A stretch of DNA of 64,000 bases. Source: Stenotrophobium rhamnosiphilum (lineage in GTDB: Bacteria; Pseudomonadota; Gammaproteobacteria; Nevskiales; Nevskiaceae). Every line of letters begins with the position of its first letter. Positions within the stretch are counted from its first letter, which is position 1. Under the pieces are notes generated by a model, which was not told the origin of the DNA, did not search any database, and was given only the letters and a program-made list of their open reading frames with translations. This document shows positions 16,768-25,258 of the stretch, in pieces. Location: assembly GCF_003052265.1 (NCBI RefSeq), contig NZ_QANS01000004.1:248414-312413 (forward strand), written 5' to 3'. The position numbers and the translations under genes are program-made.

Positions 16768-18568
16768 TGAGTTCGCCCTTCATCTGGCGGTCATAGAGGC
16801 GTGCCAGCGCGAAGCGGGCTTCGACCAGATATTTTTCAATCTGCTTCTTTTGGCCTGTGAGTTCTTTAATTGCGAGCGTCTGCAGAATTTTGCTCTGCTC
16901 ATCGTTCGCTTGTGCCAGTGACTTCTGCAAGGTGACGAGGCGACCCTTCAGCGCTTCCACTTTTTCGTGATCGCTTTGAGCCTGCGTCGGCGTGCCTGAA
17001 GCCAGTTCGACTTCTGGCGTGGCCTTACTTTCTTCGCCCAATGGCTTGTCGTAAGCGCCAGGTACAGACAGCGTGTCTTCGCTGCGCAGTTCAGTCGGAG
17101 CGTTGTTGGTGTCGGTCCAAACTGGGGTTTTATTCTCAGTGGCTTGTTTGACCAAAACATCAGGCGAAACATTTGCGCGATCTGGGTTCTGGTATGCCGC
17201 TTCCATTGCCTTGATGCGATCCTGCCAGCCATCGATGTTGTGAGCCAACATGCGAGTGTCACGATAATTCTTCAGCGCTTCCTGGAAGCGATGTTCAGCC
17301 AGCAGCGTTTGCAGGTAATACGTTTCTGGTGCATCCGGCAGGTCTGTGAGTCTCCAGGTCCAGCCATTTTCAGCATCGATGTCGCGCTTCACGATGGTGT
17401 CGACCATGCGACCTTGCTTAATTGAACCCATCGCGGCATCAGCACGCTTGCGATTCAGTTCAAGCTGTTCGACGGCCTTCTCGTAAAACTGCAGAGCCTG
17501 CGTATGAGCGCCAAGCTTGTCGAGCGAATAAGGAATAGCCAGCCAGCCTTCTTGCACGGCTGGATCCATCGGATCGCGATTGATCAATGTGACCCAAGCA
17601 ACGAGTGCACGCTTCAGAGCTGCGTCTTCGGTCTTGGCAAGTTTCTCAAGACGGAAATTGCGCAGGCCAGCGCGTTTGAAGATGTCGTTATCTACAAAGC
17701 CAGGACGCAGCAATACGCCCAGCGTCGAGAAGCTGCTAAAAAACGGCTGATCTTCAGGATTCACAACATCGCTATGTTCTTGCTTGGCGCCACGAGGGGC
17801 CAGTTCTGCCCAGCCAAGACCGAGCAATGCACGGTTGGAGTAGGGGCCTTGCGAACGTACGCGACCAAAAATAGCTTTGGCGCTACCGCCCAGTTGGTTA
17901 TGCAAGAAATGCCAACCCAAGGTGAGATTGGCTTTGTCGCGCAGCGCGAGATCTTCAAGCGTCATTACGCGCATGCGGCCGACGCGATCAAGAAGATCAC
18001 GACCTTGCGGTGCACGACCATCATTAATCAGCGCAACGCCAAGGTTGTAACGGGTGTATTGCGACTGCTTGCCGGCGTTGTCGAGATTAGTGAGTACGCT
18101 CACTGCCTCGCTGTAACTGCCTTTGGCCATCAGTACACGTGACAGCAGGTCTTGCCATTGCTCAACGAGTTTCTTCGGCAGCTTTTCTTGCATCTTCAAC
18201 AATGCGCTGCGCGCTTCATCGAGATAGCCGCGTTGATAGCTGAATTCTGCGAGGCGCAAACGGGCGCGACCCAGTAAAAGCTGATCTTCAGTTGTTTGAG
18301 CGATGTCGCGATAGAGCGGTTCGGCCTTATTGCCCATGCCGAAGGAGAGGTAATCTTCCGCCATCAGCCAGCGAGCATCATTGGATAGCTTGGATTCGCT
18401 ATCCATGCGCAGCAGTTCAGTCAGTGACGAAAAATAACGGCCTTCATCACTCTGATACTGAGCAGCACGCAAGTTTGGATCGTTTTTGCTCCCGGGAACA
18501 TAAACATCAGCTGCATGTGCCGTTGATGCGCTGAGCGCAGCAACAAGAAGAATGAGCGACGTTCTCAT
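16757..18568 (-). CDS. Exported TPR protein with C-terminal coiled coil
   Basis: A 603 aa protein with a signal peptide (residues 1-19, cleavage after AHA). TPR-like helices follow (DARWLMAEDYLSFGMGNKAE, LGRARLRLAEFSYQRGYLDE), and near the C-terminus there is a coiled-coil-like stretch (about 530-600, SDHEKVEALKGRLVTLQKSL). It overlaps the upstream gene by 4 bases and the downstream TPR lipoprotein by 11 bases, so the cluster is one translational unit. No enzymatic motif was seen. Confidence 0.75.
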   Translation of the reverse strand: MRTSLILLVAALSASTAHAADVYVPGSKNDPNLRAAQYQSDEGRYFSSLTELLRMDSESKLSNDARWLMAEDYLSFGMGNKAEPLYRDIAQTTEDQLLLGRARLRLAEFSYQRGYLDEARSALLKMQEKLPKKLVEQWQDLLSRVLMAKGSYSEAVSVLTNLDNAGKQSQYTRYNLGVALINDGRAPQGRDLLDRVGRMRVMTLEDLALRDKANLTLGWHFLHNQLGGSAKAIFGRVRSQGPYSNRALLGLGWAELAPRGAKQEHSDVVNPEDQPFFSSFSTLGVLLRPGFVDNDIFKRAGLRNFRLEKLAKTEDAALKRALVAWVTLINRDPMDPAVQEGWLAIPYSLDKLGAHTQALQFYEKAVEQLELNRKRADAAMGSIKQGRMVDTIVKRDIDAENGWTWRLTDLPDAPETYYLQTLLAEHRFQEALKNYRDTRMLAHNIDGWQDRIKAMEAAYQNPDRANVSPDVLVKQATENKTPVWTDTNNAPTELRSEDTLSVPGAYDKPLGEESKATPEVELASGTPTQAQSDHEKVEALKGRLVTLQKSLAQANDEQSKILQTLAIKELTGQKKQIEKYLVEARFALARLYDRQMKGELNDK

Positions 18569-19143
18569 CGTGCACTCCTCGTTTGTTCTAGGGTGAGACT
18601 CGGTTCGGCTCTAAAGCCAGTGCGAACAAGCATGAGTCCGAGGTCGGTATTGTTGTAGTTTTTGTCGAAGATGGCTTCTAGATTTCCAGTAATCGGCAAG
18701 GCATCAGGTTTGGCGTCAGCAAACTGAGCAATGAACTCAGCACGAATTTTGTGCTGACCCGGCTCGAGATTGACACGCATGACGCGGCGTAGGCCTTTGT
18801 TCTGCAAAAAGGCTAGCGATTCGATTTCGTCAAAAGTAAATTTTTCTGGCGCGCCGCCATCAAAAGTGACGCTGAATTCTTTAATCAGTAAGCCGCTAAG
18901 CCGCACACCGAGAAATACGCTGGTGCGTGAGTAAGACGGATATAAGCTGTTCTGTTCCAGCGCGGAAGCATCGCTGTTGAATTGAAGAACTTCTTCTTTC
19001 AGATCTTGGATGGTCTGGTCGAGTTTGAGTGCACCGCTTTCAGGCGGCGGTTGCACTGGTGCGGCCGCCCAGAGTGTGCCGGTGGCACAGCTCGCAGCGA
19101 CTATGAGGGCTCTAACGGCCTTACGGCACGATTTCAAGGGCAT
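18565..19143 (-). CDS. Exported hypothetical protein, first gene of the ExbBD/TPR cluster
   Basis: A 192 aa protein from ATG 19143; an upstream TTG at 19182 is possible but has no ribosome binding site. The N-terminus is a basic signal peptide (MPLKSCRKAVRALIVAASC ... LWA). The rest has a coiled-coil-like helix (LDQTIQDLKEEVLQFNSDAS) followed by beta strands (RTSVFLGVRLSGLLIKEFSV, HKIRAEFIAQF). No known domain was recognised. It overlaps the next gene by 4 bases. Confidence 0.65.
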   Translation of the reverse strand: MPLKSCRKAVRALIVAASCATGTLWAAAPVQPPPESGALKLDQTIQDLKEEVLQFNSDASALEQNSLYPSYSRTSVFLGVRLSGLLIKEFSVTFDGGAPEKFTFDEIESLAFLQNKGLRRVMRVNLEPGQHKIRAEFIAQFADAKPDALPITGNLEAIFDKNYNNTDLGLMLVRTGFRAEPSLTLEQTRSAR

Positions 19144-19421
19144 CAGGAGTAGTACTCGAAAAGGTCGAACCGAGTTTAACAAAACAAAACGAAGTCACGC
19201 AGACAATAGCTTGAGTGCGTCAATTTCGACGATGAACGGCATCACAGGAGTTTGCGGCTTTAATCAGTGTTCTGACTACGGATAATTCGGAAAGTGCTGT
19301 CTTTATACGCTGACAGCTGCATTCTCTTGTAAATATATTGTTCTATACATCTACTTATAAGTTATTAATATAAATACTATAAAACATTATTCGCGTTGAT
19401 GCTTTAAGTATTTTGACGACG
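19144..19421. other. A+T-rich region upstream of the ExbBD/TPR cluster
   Basis: The 278 bp between the first gene of the envelope cluster and the 3' end of gloB hold no gene. Positions 19310-19395 are strikingly A+T-rich and contain several TATAA/TATAGT-like boxes on both strands. The minus-strand cluster promoter should be here, but no single -35/-10 pair stands out. Confidence 0.5.
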
Positions 19422-20204
19422 TTAGAAACCAACTGGCGTTTTGAATCCATCTTTCCATCGACGCAGTATTGCGAATACTTGTGACGGATTTTGTAGCGTT
19501 TGTCCTGATTGATGTTGCGCTGCCGCAATTACATCTGGAACGTCTACACGAATAAAAGGATTGCTCGCACGTTCAATCGCCAAGGTGGTCGGAAGACTGG
19601 GCAAATTTTGAGCACGCAAAGCACGCACTGTTTTCAGTCGATCGAGTAAATCGGGGTTCTGAGGCTCTACAGCTACAGCAAAAGCCAAGTTCGACATTGT
19701 GTATTCATGTGTGCAGTAAACCTGCGTTGCTGCTGGTAGTGCTGCATAGCGACTTAGTGAGGCATGCATCTGTTCAGGAGTGCCTTCAAACAAGCGTCCG
19801 CATCCGGCGGAAAATAGTGTGTCGCCACAAAACAGTTGTTGATCCGCAAAGTAAGCAATATGTCCGAGCGTATGCCCAGGCACGGCCATGACCTCGAAAG
19901 TTTGATCAAGAACGGTGACGCGGTCGCCATCGTCAAGCTGGTGCGTGAGCTGGGGGATTTTCGAAAATTCGGCGCGTGGGCCATAAACCGGAACAGGGCC
20001 CAGTTCCAGCAACTTGTTAATGCCGCCGATGTGATCCGGATGCCAATGAGTGATCAGGATGGCAGTCAACTTGAGGCCGCGCTCACTTAGCACTTGCAGT
20101 ACTGGCGCAGCGTCGCCCGGATCAACAATCACGGCATCGGCGCCTCGTGACAGCAGCCAGAGGTAATTATCGGTGAACGCGGGGATGGCATGGACGTCTA
20201 ACAT
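19422..20204 (-). CDS. gloB: GloB, hydroxyacylglutathione hydrolase (glyoxalase II)
   Basis: A metallo-beta-lactamase-fold enzyme that hydrolyses S-lactoylglutathione to lactate and glutathione in methylglyoxal detoxification. The start giving MLDVHAIPAFTDNYLW matches family N-termini, for a 260 aa protein. Longer in-frame starts reach 20294 but run into the divergent neighbour. The binuclear metal motif THWHPDH is at residues 52-58. Further metal ligands are in VPGHTLGH and LFCGDTLF, and CTHEYT and the C-terminal substrate-binding region are present. It is divergent from the methyltransferase gene. Confidence 0.95.
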   Translation of the reverse strand: MLDVHAIPAFTDNYLWLLSRGADAVIVDPGDAAPVLQVLSERGLKLTAILITHWHPDHIGGINKLLELGPVPVYGPRAEFSKIPQLTHQLDDGDRVTVLDQTFEVMAVPGHTLGHIAYFADQQLFCGDTLFSAGCGRLFEGTPEQMHASLSRYAALPAATQVYCTHEYTMSNLAFAVAVEPQNPDLLDRLKTVRALRAQNLPSLPTTLAIERASNPFIRVDVPDVIAAAQHQSGQTLQNPSQVFAILRRWKDGFKTPVGF

Positions 20205-20246
20205 CATTAAGATGGTGGACATGAAGCGGACAAAGGTCAAACGAAA

Positions 20247-21020
20247 ATGAATTCGACGCGCGCACGCCGCGGCGGCCGGCCGTTTAGTCGTCACACCTTA
20301 GATCTTTGGCTGCGCTCGCCGCGCGGACGCAGACTGCTGGAACTTGAAGAGCAGGAAGTGCGCCGCGTGCTACCCGATGTTTTTGGTCGGCATGTTCTGC
20401 AAATCGGCAGCTGGGGGCATGGTGGCCAATTATTGGCTGCCAGTGAAACGCTACACAGCGCCGTGCTCGGAACGATTAGTGGCTTCGGCGCGCAGGCGAT
20501 AACTGAGCCAGAAAGCCTCCCTGTGTTGAGCAAAAGTGTTGATGCAGTTTTGTTGCCTCACACATTAGAATTCGCGCGTTCACCGCAATCTGTTTTGCGA
20601 GAAGCCAATCGCATCTTGACTGACCGCGGCCGTTTGATGGCTTTAGGCTTCAATCCTTGGAGCGGTTGGGGCATTCGTAAAGCTATGGGTATGCGTTATC
20701 GCGCTTTCCCACAGGGCGCGCGTTTCCATGGCGTTGGACAGATGTGTGATTGGTTGGAGCTTCTGGATCTGGAGATGGTTGAAGTGCGGCGCTTTGGCGT
20801 TGGATTTCCGTGGTTGGAGCCGCGCTCCGATGGGGATCCTTTCGACATCGGTACGCTTGCGCATCCGCTGGCAGAGGCTTATCTGCTTATTGCCAAAAAA
20901 CGTGTCATCCCGATCAACCGAATCGGGCGTGCGCAACGCGCACAGATCAAACCACTGATCGGCGTGCCAGCTTCTGAGGCACGTTCAACAACTACGAATT
21001 ATGAGAACGATCAGGCGTGA
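20247..21020 (+). CDS. SAM-dependent methyltransferase (YafS-like)
   Basis: A 257 aa class I methyltransferase-like protein. The nucleotide motif is weak ([11 protein letters not shown]), while the post-motif region [17 protein letters not shown] and [20 protein letters not shown] are typical of the UbiE/YafS group. E. coli has yafS in the same place, between gloB (divergent) and rnhA. The substrate is unknown. Its TGA overlaps the GTG start of rnhA. Confidence 0.8.
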   Translation: MNSTRARRGGRPFSRHTLDLWLRSPRGRRLLELEEQEVRRVLPDVFGRHVLQIGSWGHGGQLLAASETLHSAVLGTISGFGAQAITEPESLPVLSKSVDAVLLPHTLEFARSPQSVLREANRILTDRGRLMALGFNPWSGWGIRKAMGMRYRAFPQGARFHGVGQMCDWLELLDLEMVEVRRFGVGFPWLEPRSDGDPFDIGTLAHPLAEAYLLIAKKRVIPINRIGRAQRAQIKPLIGVPASEARSTTTNYENDQA

Positions 21021-21475
21021 AGAAAATTACGATTTATACCGACGGTGCCTGCAAGGGAAACCCAGGTCCGGGTGGCTGGGGCGTGTTGTTTCAATACAAC
21101 GGCACTCAGAAAAAGTTAAGCGGCGGCGAGCTACTGACCACCAACAACCGCATGGAAATGATGGCGGCGATTAGTGCGCTGGAAACTTTACGTGAGGCTT
21201 GTGAGATCACGCTCTTCACCGATTCCAAATACGTGATGCAAGGTTTGACTGAGTGGCTTGCCGGTTGGAAAGCCCGCGGTTGGCGCACAGCCAGCAAACA
21301 GCCGGTCAAGAATCAGGATTTGTGGGAGCGTCTCGACGCGGCTGTGCAGCGACACAAGATTGATTGGCGCTGGGTCAAAGGCCACGCAGGTGATCTGGGC
21401 AATGAAATGGCGGATCAGTTGGCGAACTTGGGAATTGAACAGATGCTGGCTGCGCGTGCTGCGGAGAAAGTTTGA
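21017..21475 (+). CDS. rnhA: RNase HI
   Basis: A 152 aa endonuclease that cleaves RNA in RNA-DNA hybrids. The four acidic active-site residues are D9, E47, D69 and D133, with H123 in the flexible loop. The motif [16 protein letters not shown] is diagnostic. Translation starts at GTG 21017, overlapping the preceding stop by 4 bases (GTGA). Confidence 0.97.
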   Translation: MKKITIYTDGACKGNPGPGGWGVLFQYNGTQKKLSGGELLTTNNRMEMMAAISALETLREACEITLFTDSKYVMQGLTEWLAGWKARGWRTASKQPVKNQDLWERLDAAVQRHKIDWRWVKGHAGDLGNEMADQLANLGIEQMLAARAAEKV

Positions 21476-22194
21476 TGCAAAGACAGATCATCCTCGATAC
21501 CGAAACCACGGGTCTGGAAGTCCAGCAGGGCAATCGCATCATCGAAATTGGCTGCATCGAAATGAAGAGCCGTCGATTGACGGGCAACAATTTCTGGCGC
21601 TACGTCAATCCTGAGCGCGATAGTGAATTTGGTGCGCTACAGGTCCACGGTATCAAGAATGAATTTTTGTTGGACAAGCAGAAATTTGCTGAGATAGCAG
21701 AAGAGTTGTGGGCCTATTTGGAGGGCGCGGAGTTGTTGATCCATAACGCGCCGTTTGATCTGGGCTATCTCAATATGGAGTTTGCCCGCTGCGGTAAGAA
21801 ACAAAAGTTGGAAGAGGTTTGCACCATCACTGATACGGTGACGATGGCGCGCAAACTTAATCCGGGCCAGAAGGCCAGTCTTGATGCGCTGTGCAAGCGC
21901 TATAACGTTGATAACTCGCGGCGCGATTTGCACGGCGCTTTGCTCGATGCAAACTTATTGGCCGAAGTTTATCTGGCAATGACGGGTGGGCAGTCTCGAC
22001 TCATTCTCGATGCGGGTGATGTCGGCGGCGTGCCACGCAAATCACGTCTTGATGAGTTATTGCCGCCACGAGAATCTGCACTGCAGGTGATAGTTGCAAC
22101 CGATGCAGAACGTGAAGCGCATTTGTCGCGTCTGGCTTACATCAAGAAAAAAGCGGGCAAGCTGCTTTGGAGCGACGAGCTGCCGCAGTCTTAA
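21475..22194 (+). CDS. dnaQ: DnaQ, DNA polymerase III epsilon subunit (3'-5' exonuclease)
   Basis: A 239 aa DEDDh proofreading exonuclease of the replicative polymerase. Exo I has D8 and E10 (ILDTETTG), Exo II has D95 (HNAPFD) and Exo III has H153 and D158 (HGALLD). The ATG at 21475 shares its first base with the rnhA stop (TGATG); a TTG one codon earlier is less likely. The rnhA-dnaQ pairing is the usual gammaproteobacterial arrangement, here co-directional rather than divergent as in E. coli. Confidence 0.96.
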   Translation: MQRQIILDTETTGLEVQQGNRIIEIGCIEMKSRRLTGNNFWRYVNPERDSEFGALQVHGIKNEFLLDKQKFAEIAEELWAYLEGAELLIHNAPFDLGYLNMEFARCGKKQKLEEVCTITDTVTMARKLNPGQKASLDALCKRYNVDNSRRDLHGALLDANLLAEVYLAMTGGQSRLILDAGDVGGVPRKSRLDELLPPRESALQVIVATDAEREAHLSRLAYIKKKAGKLLWSDELPQS

Positions 22195-22198
22195 AGAT

Positions 22199-22897
22199 TT
22201 ACTCGAGCTCGATTTCTTCAGGCGCGCCGCTGCGCTTTTTGACATAGCGCGCAATCGACAAGCTGATTGCTAGCAAGACAAACGTCAGCATTAATTGGCG
22301 AGCGTCGAATATCTGACTCAATGGCGGCTCGTGTCCAGACAGGATGACGTCCAGACGCACGGATGCGCCAATGCTGGCGTAGATCAATGTCGCGGCGGCA
22401 TTGCCGATCAGTGTTGCCAGCATGAAATTGCGGAAATTTACATGTAGTGCTGCCGCTGCAAAGTTGGTCACATCAAACGGCAGCAGCATTAAGCGCATCA
22501 GTACCACAGACATGAAACCGTCTCGACGCATGCGCTGTAGCCAGACGCCAAATTTTGACTGTGAAGAATTGTTCTGGCTTTTTGGCACGGTCAATCGTGC
22601 AATCCAGTAACTGCTGGCTGCAGAGATCATCATGCCGCTGATGGCGTAGAGACCGCCCATCCACAATCCCCAAAGCGTGCCGCACAACAGCACAAGCCAT
22701 GAGATTGGGAAAATAAATGGCGGGCGCAATGCGCAAACCAAGAGCAATAGCCAAGGGGCGTCTTTGATCGTGTCGTAAATCCAGCGCAGGGCACTCGACA
22801 GCGTGACGCCGTAAATGCTGGCTTCAATGAGGCCAATAATCAGCAATGCAATCAGGATGAACGCTGGAAGCCAGCGCTTAATTTTTGCGCGAGTCAT
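22199..22897 (-). CDS. VTT/TVP38-DedA-type membrane protein
   Basis: A 232 aa inner-membrane protein with about five or six membrane segments. The central part, PFIFPISWLVLLCGTLWG then GGLYAISGMMISAASSYWIA, is the VTT (SNARE-associated) domain, with a second re-entrant element RLMLLPFDVTNFAAAALHV. Family members include lipid scramblases and flippases, but the substrate here is unknown. The start (ATG 22897) overlaps the stop of the upstream methyltransferase by one base. It is convergent with dnaQ, 4 bases apart. Confidence 0.85.
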   Translation of the reverse strand: MTRAKIKRWLPAFILIALLIIGLIEASIYGVTLSSALRWIYDTIKDAPWLLLLVCALRPPFIFPISWLVLLCGTLWGLWMGGLYAISGMMISAASSYWIARLTVPKSQNNSSQSKFGVWLQRMRRDGFMSVVLMRLMLLPFDVTNFAAAALHVNFRNFMLATLIGNAAATLIYASIGASVRLDVILSGHEPPLSQIFDARQLMLTFVLLAISLSIARYVKKRSGAPEEIELE

Positions 22898-23826
22898 TAG
22901 CGTTTGCGTGCCAGCGCAGTGACGACTTCGAAATACGGTGGCCGTGGTTCGCGAGATGTAACGCCGCATTGTTCCACTTCAAGTCCCGCAGTTTTAAGCA
23001 TGCGACGCAGATGATCTGATGACAGACCCAGATTGACATGATCGTAGGCGCGCATGGCTTCTTCGTGCTGATGCGCGTTCAACGTTGCGACAACTAGACG
23101 GCCATTCTTTCGCAGCAGTCGTGCCGCTTCATTCAGCATTTTTTGTGGATTCTTCGAATACGAGAGGGCGTGCATCGCGAAGATGTAATCGAAGCTGGCA
23201 TCTCCCAATGGAAGTGCATGCATATCGGCTTCGTAAAAACGAACATTGGTGTACGGCGCCAAGCGTTTTTGTGCAGCGCTAATCACGGTACTGCTGATAT
23301 CAACGCAAGCGACACTGCGTGCATGGCCGGCGATTAACTCGGCGAGCACGCCATCTCCGCAGGCGAGATCAAGTACATCGCCAAATTCCAGCAGGCCAAT
23401 AACGGCGCGTGCGGTGGCTTCCCAAGTACGGCCCGGCGAGTAGTGCAACTCCATGCGACCTGCGACGGACTCGGCCCAAGTCTGGCCGTGTTTGCGTGCG
23501 CGTACAGCTTCTTCAGCACGTTCGCGATCTAAACGTGCCTGACCATCATCAATCTGTGCACGCAGCATTTCCCAAAGTGTTTGCGCGCTTCCGCCATTGG
23601 CGGTAGCTGAGTAGAGCGCGGCAGCGCCGATGCGTTTGTCCTGAACCAAGCCAGCACGCTTAAGGCGCGACAAATGCGTCGACACGCGGCTTTGTGCAAG
23701 GCCTGTAATTTCAGTCAGCTCTGCCACCGACAGTTCGTGCACTTCGAGTAGCAGCATCAGGCGTAGACGACTTTCGTCCGCCATCAGGCTGCAGAGTTGT
23801 GTGCTTTCTTCGAGAGTCAGGTTCAT
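22897..23826 (-). CDS. ArsR-family regulator fused to a SAM methyltransferase
   Basis: A 309 aa two-domain protein. Residues about 1-90 form an ArsR-type winged helix (MADESRLRLMLLLEVHELSV, ITGLAQSRVSTHLSRLKRAG). Residues about 125-309 form a class I methyltransferase with the SAM motif VLDLACGDGVLAELIAG and DASFDYIFAMHALSYSKNP. No Cys pair of a metal site is present in the recognition helix, so metal sensing is doubtful. This fusion is widespread in proteobacteria, often near methionine-cycle genes, which are not seen here. The start at 23826 was chosen because the upstream extension lacks family features. Confidence 0.82.
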   Translation of the reverse strand: MNLTLEESTQLCSLMADESRLRLMLLLEVHELSVAELTEITGLAQSRVSTHLSRLKRAGLVQDKRIGAAALYSATANGGSAQTLWEMLRAQIDDGQARLDRERAEEAVRARKHGQTWAESVAGRMELHYSPGRTWEATARAVIGLLEFGDVLDLACGDGVLAELIAGHARSVACVDISSTVISAAQKRLAPYTNVRFYEADMHALPLGDASFDYIFAMHALSYSKNPQKMLNEAARLLRKNGRLVVATLNAHQHEEAMRAYDHVNLGLSSDHLRRMLKTAGLEVEQCGVTSREPRPPYFEVVTALARKR

Positions 23827-23968
23827 GAGTGACGCGGTGAGAGTTCGTGATGTCGCTTTAGAGGCATTTTGACACGCGCGGGGCGTGTAGGGCGGCATCT
23901 GCGGTCGCGCATGGGGTGATTAGATGAGATTGGTGATGTGCGGAGAGAACTGCTGTGCCAAATTACGA

Positions 23969-23991
23969 ACCCGCCAAAACTACTGGCGGGT
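23969..23991 (-). terminator. Hairpin after the histone-like gene
   Basis: ACCCGCCA (23969-23976), seven-base loop, TGGCGGGT (23984-23991). It lies 17 bases after the stop of the minus-strand Lys/Ala-repeat gene. Only a weak T-rich tail follows. Confidence 0.5.
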
Positions 23992-24008
23992 CGTATTGAT
24001 GCGATGAA

Positions 24009-24764
24009 TCAGTTGGCCGAAGGCTCGCCGTTATCGTCGGCTGCTGTAGGCGCTTCTTCAGTGCTCGCCAACGCAGCGGTTACTGGCGTTTCGATACCTG
24101 ATTCAGCGGCTTCTTTCTTGCCCTTGCTGGTGGCAAGAAATGCACGTGACATGGGTGAGGGAATCACTGGCGCCATCGCGGTGACGAGAGGCTGCATGGC
24201 TTCAAACATGCGTTCACGTGCCTGTGCGGCATTTTCGCGAGCCTGCGCTACGCTTTCACGCGCTTGTGCCAAACTTTTCTGTGCGACGGCTTTCACCTGA
24301 GCAACAGGGCCTTTTACGGCTTCTTTGGCTTGAGCTAAAGGTTCTTTAACTGCGGCCTTGGCTTGGGCGACGACTTTTTTCTCAGTGGCCTTAGCTTGAG
24401 CAACAACTTTCTTCTCAACAGCCTTGGCTTGAGCAATTGGGTTTTTGACCGCGGCTTTTACTTGGGCGACCACTTTCTTTTCGGTCGACTTGGCCTTCGC
24501 AACGACTTTTTTCTCAACAGACTTCGCTTTTGAGACGACTTTCTTTTCTGCGGCTTTAACCTTCGAAACGACCTTCTTTTCTACTTTTTTGGTCTGGGCA
24601 ACGACTTTCTTTTTAGCGGCCTGTACTTTGCCGGTCGCTTTTTTGACGTTGCTCTTGGTTTTGGCTTTTACCGTGTTAACTGCTTTCTTGGCGGTAGCTT
24701 TGAGCTTTGACAACTTGCTGGCAGGCTTTTTTGCGGCCTTGCTGCCTTTTGCGGACTTCTTCAT
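24009..24764 (-). CDS. Histone H1-like / AlgP-like Lys-Ala repeat protein
   Basis: A 251 aa protein with extremely Lys/Ala/Val-rich repeats over residues about 1-180, for example units of the type EKKVVAQAKATEKKVVAQAK. This resembles AlgP/Hc1-like histone mimics and the DNA-binding tails of PhaF-type phasins. Residues 185-215 are an Ala/Gln/Arg helix (QARESVAQARENAAQARERM), and the C-terminus is acidic and Ser/Thr-rich. It probably binds DNA or polyanions. ATG 24764 gives MKKSAKGSKAAKK; ATG 24782 is an alternative. Repeat length may vary between strains. Confidence 0.7.
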   Translation of the reverse strand: MKKSAKGSKAAKKPASKLSKLKATAKKAVNTVKAKTKSNVKKATGKVQAAKKKVVAQTKKVEKKVVSKVKAAEKKVVSKAKSVEKKVVAKAKSTEKKVVAQVKAAVKNPIAQAKAVEKKVVAQAKATEKKVVAQAKAAVKEPLAQAKEAVKGPVAQVKAVAQKSLAQARESVAQARENAAQARERMFEAMQPLVTAMAPVIPSPMSRAFLATSKGKKEAAESGIETPVTAALASTEEAPTAADDNGEPSAN

Positions 24765-25258
24765 AAGGTTCACGAGCTCCATACGAGTTACGGCCAAGAT
24801 GGCCGGGAATCGCGCGCATAAGTCGATGCCGCGAAAAACCATTTGCGGTACCGACGCCCGTCGATACATCGCCTTGAAGTGAATCGCATACGCTACAACT
24901 GCCTTTACGGCAGCTCTTCCGGTAAAGCGGGCTGGCGACTTCGATGTCGCTGCAGTGATTAGGTTGAGCAACGACCTTGAATGAAGGCTTTTGCGAACCA
25001 ATTTTGAAGAGTATCGGGACTGGCGCTCTATGGCGGCTATTTATGGTCCCGACTTGACTTTTCCCCCCGGAATAGCGACCGAGTGTATGAGGGGGCTAAG
25101 TACCTGTCAAACGCGATTTTTTTGCGAATTGCAACCCCCGCCAAGCCATACGCAGCTTGGTTTACGGGGTCCTGAGCGGACAGCTATTATTACGGGCTAA
25201 TTTTTTGATGCCTGCGGTCTGGGCGCTTCGCTTTTCATAATCCAGAGGTAATACACCT
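24765..25258. other. Divergent intergenic region between histone-like gene and fadB
   Basis: The 494 bp hold no convincing gene. Visible items are a small inverted repeat CTGCC-TTTAC-GGCAG (24899-24913), a tract of seven T in CGCGATTTTTTTGCG around 25110, a candidate fadB promoter (25161-25190) and the fadB ribosome binding site AGAGG (25243-25247). No FadR- or PsrA-type palindrome was recognised. Confidence 0.5.
25161..25190 (+). promoter_or_regulatory. Candidate sigma-70 promoter of fadBA
   Basis: TTTACG (25161-25166) and TATTAT (25185-25190) are separated by 18 bases. Transcription would start about 60 bases before the fadB ATG. The boxes match consensus at 4 and 5 of 6 positions. Confidence 0.4.

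Noticed and set aside
24445-24882. 145-codon plus-strand ORF rich in Thr/Phe/Ala
   Set aside because: It is the complement of the Lys/Ala repeat gene; its Phe-rich pattern is the mirror of Lys codons.
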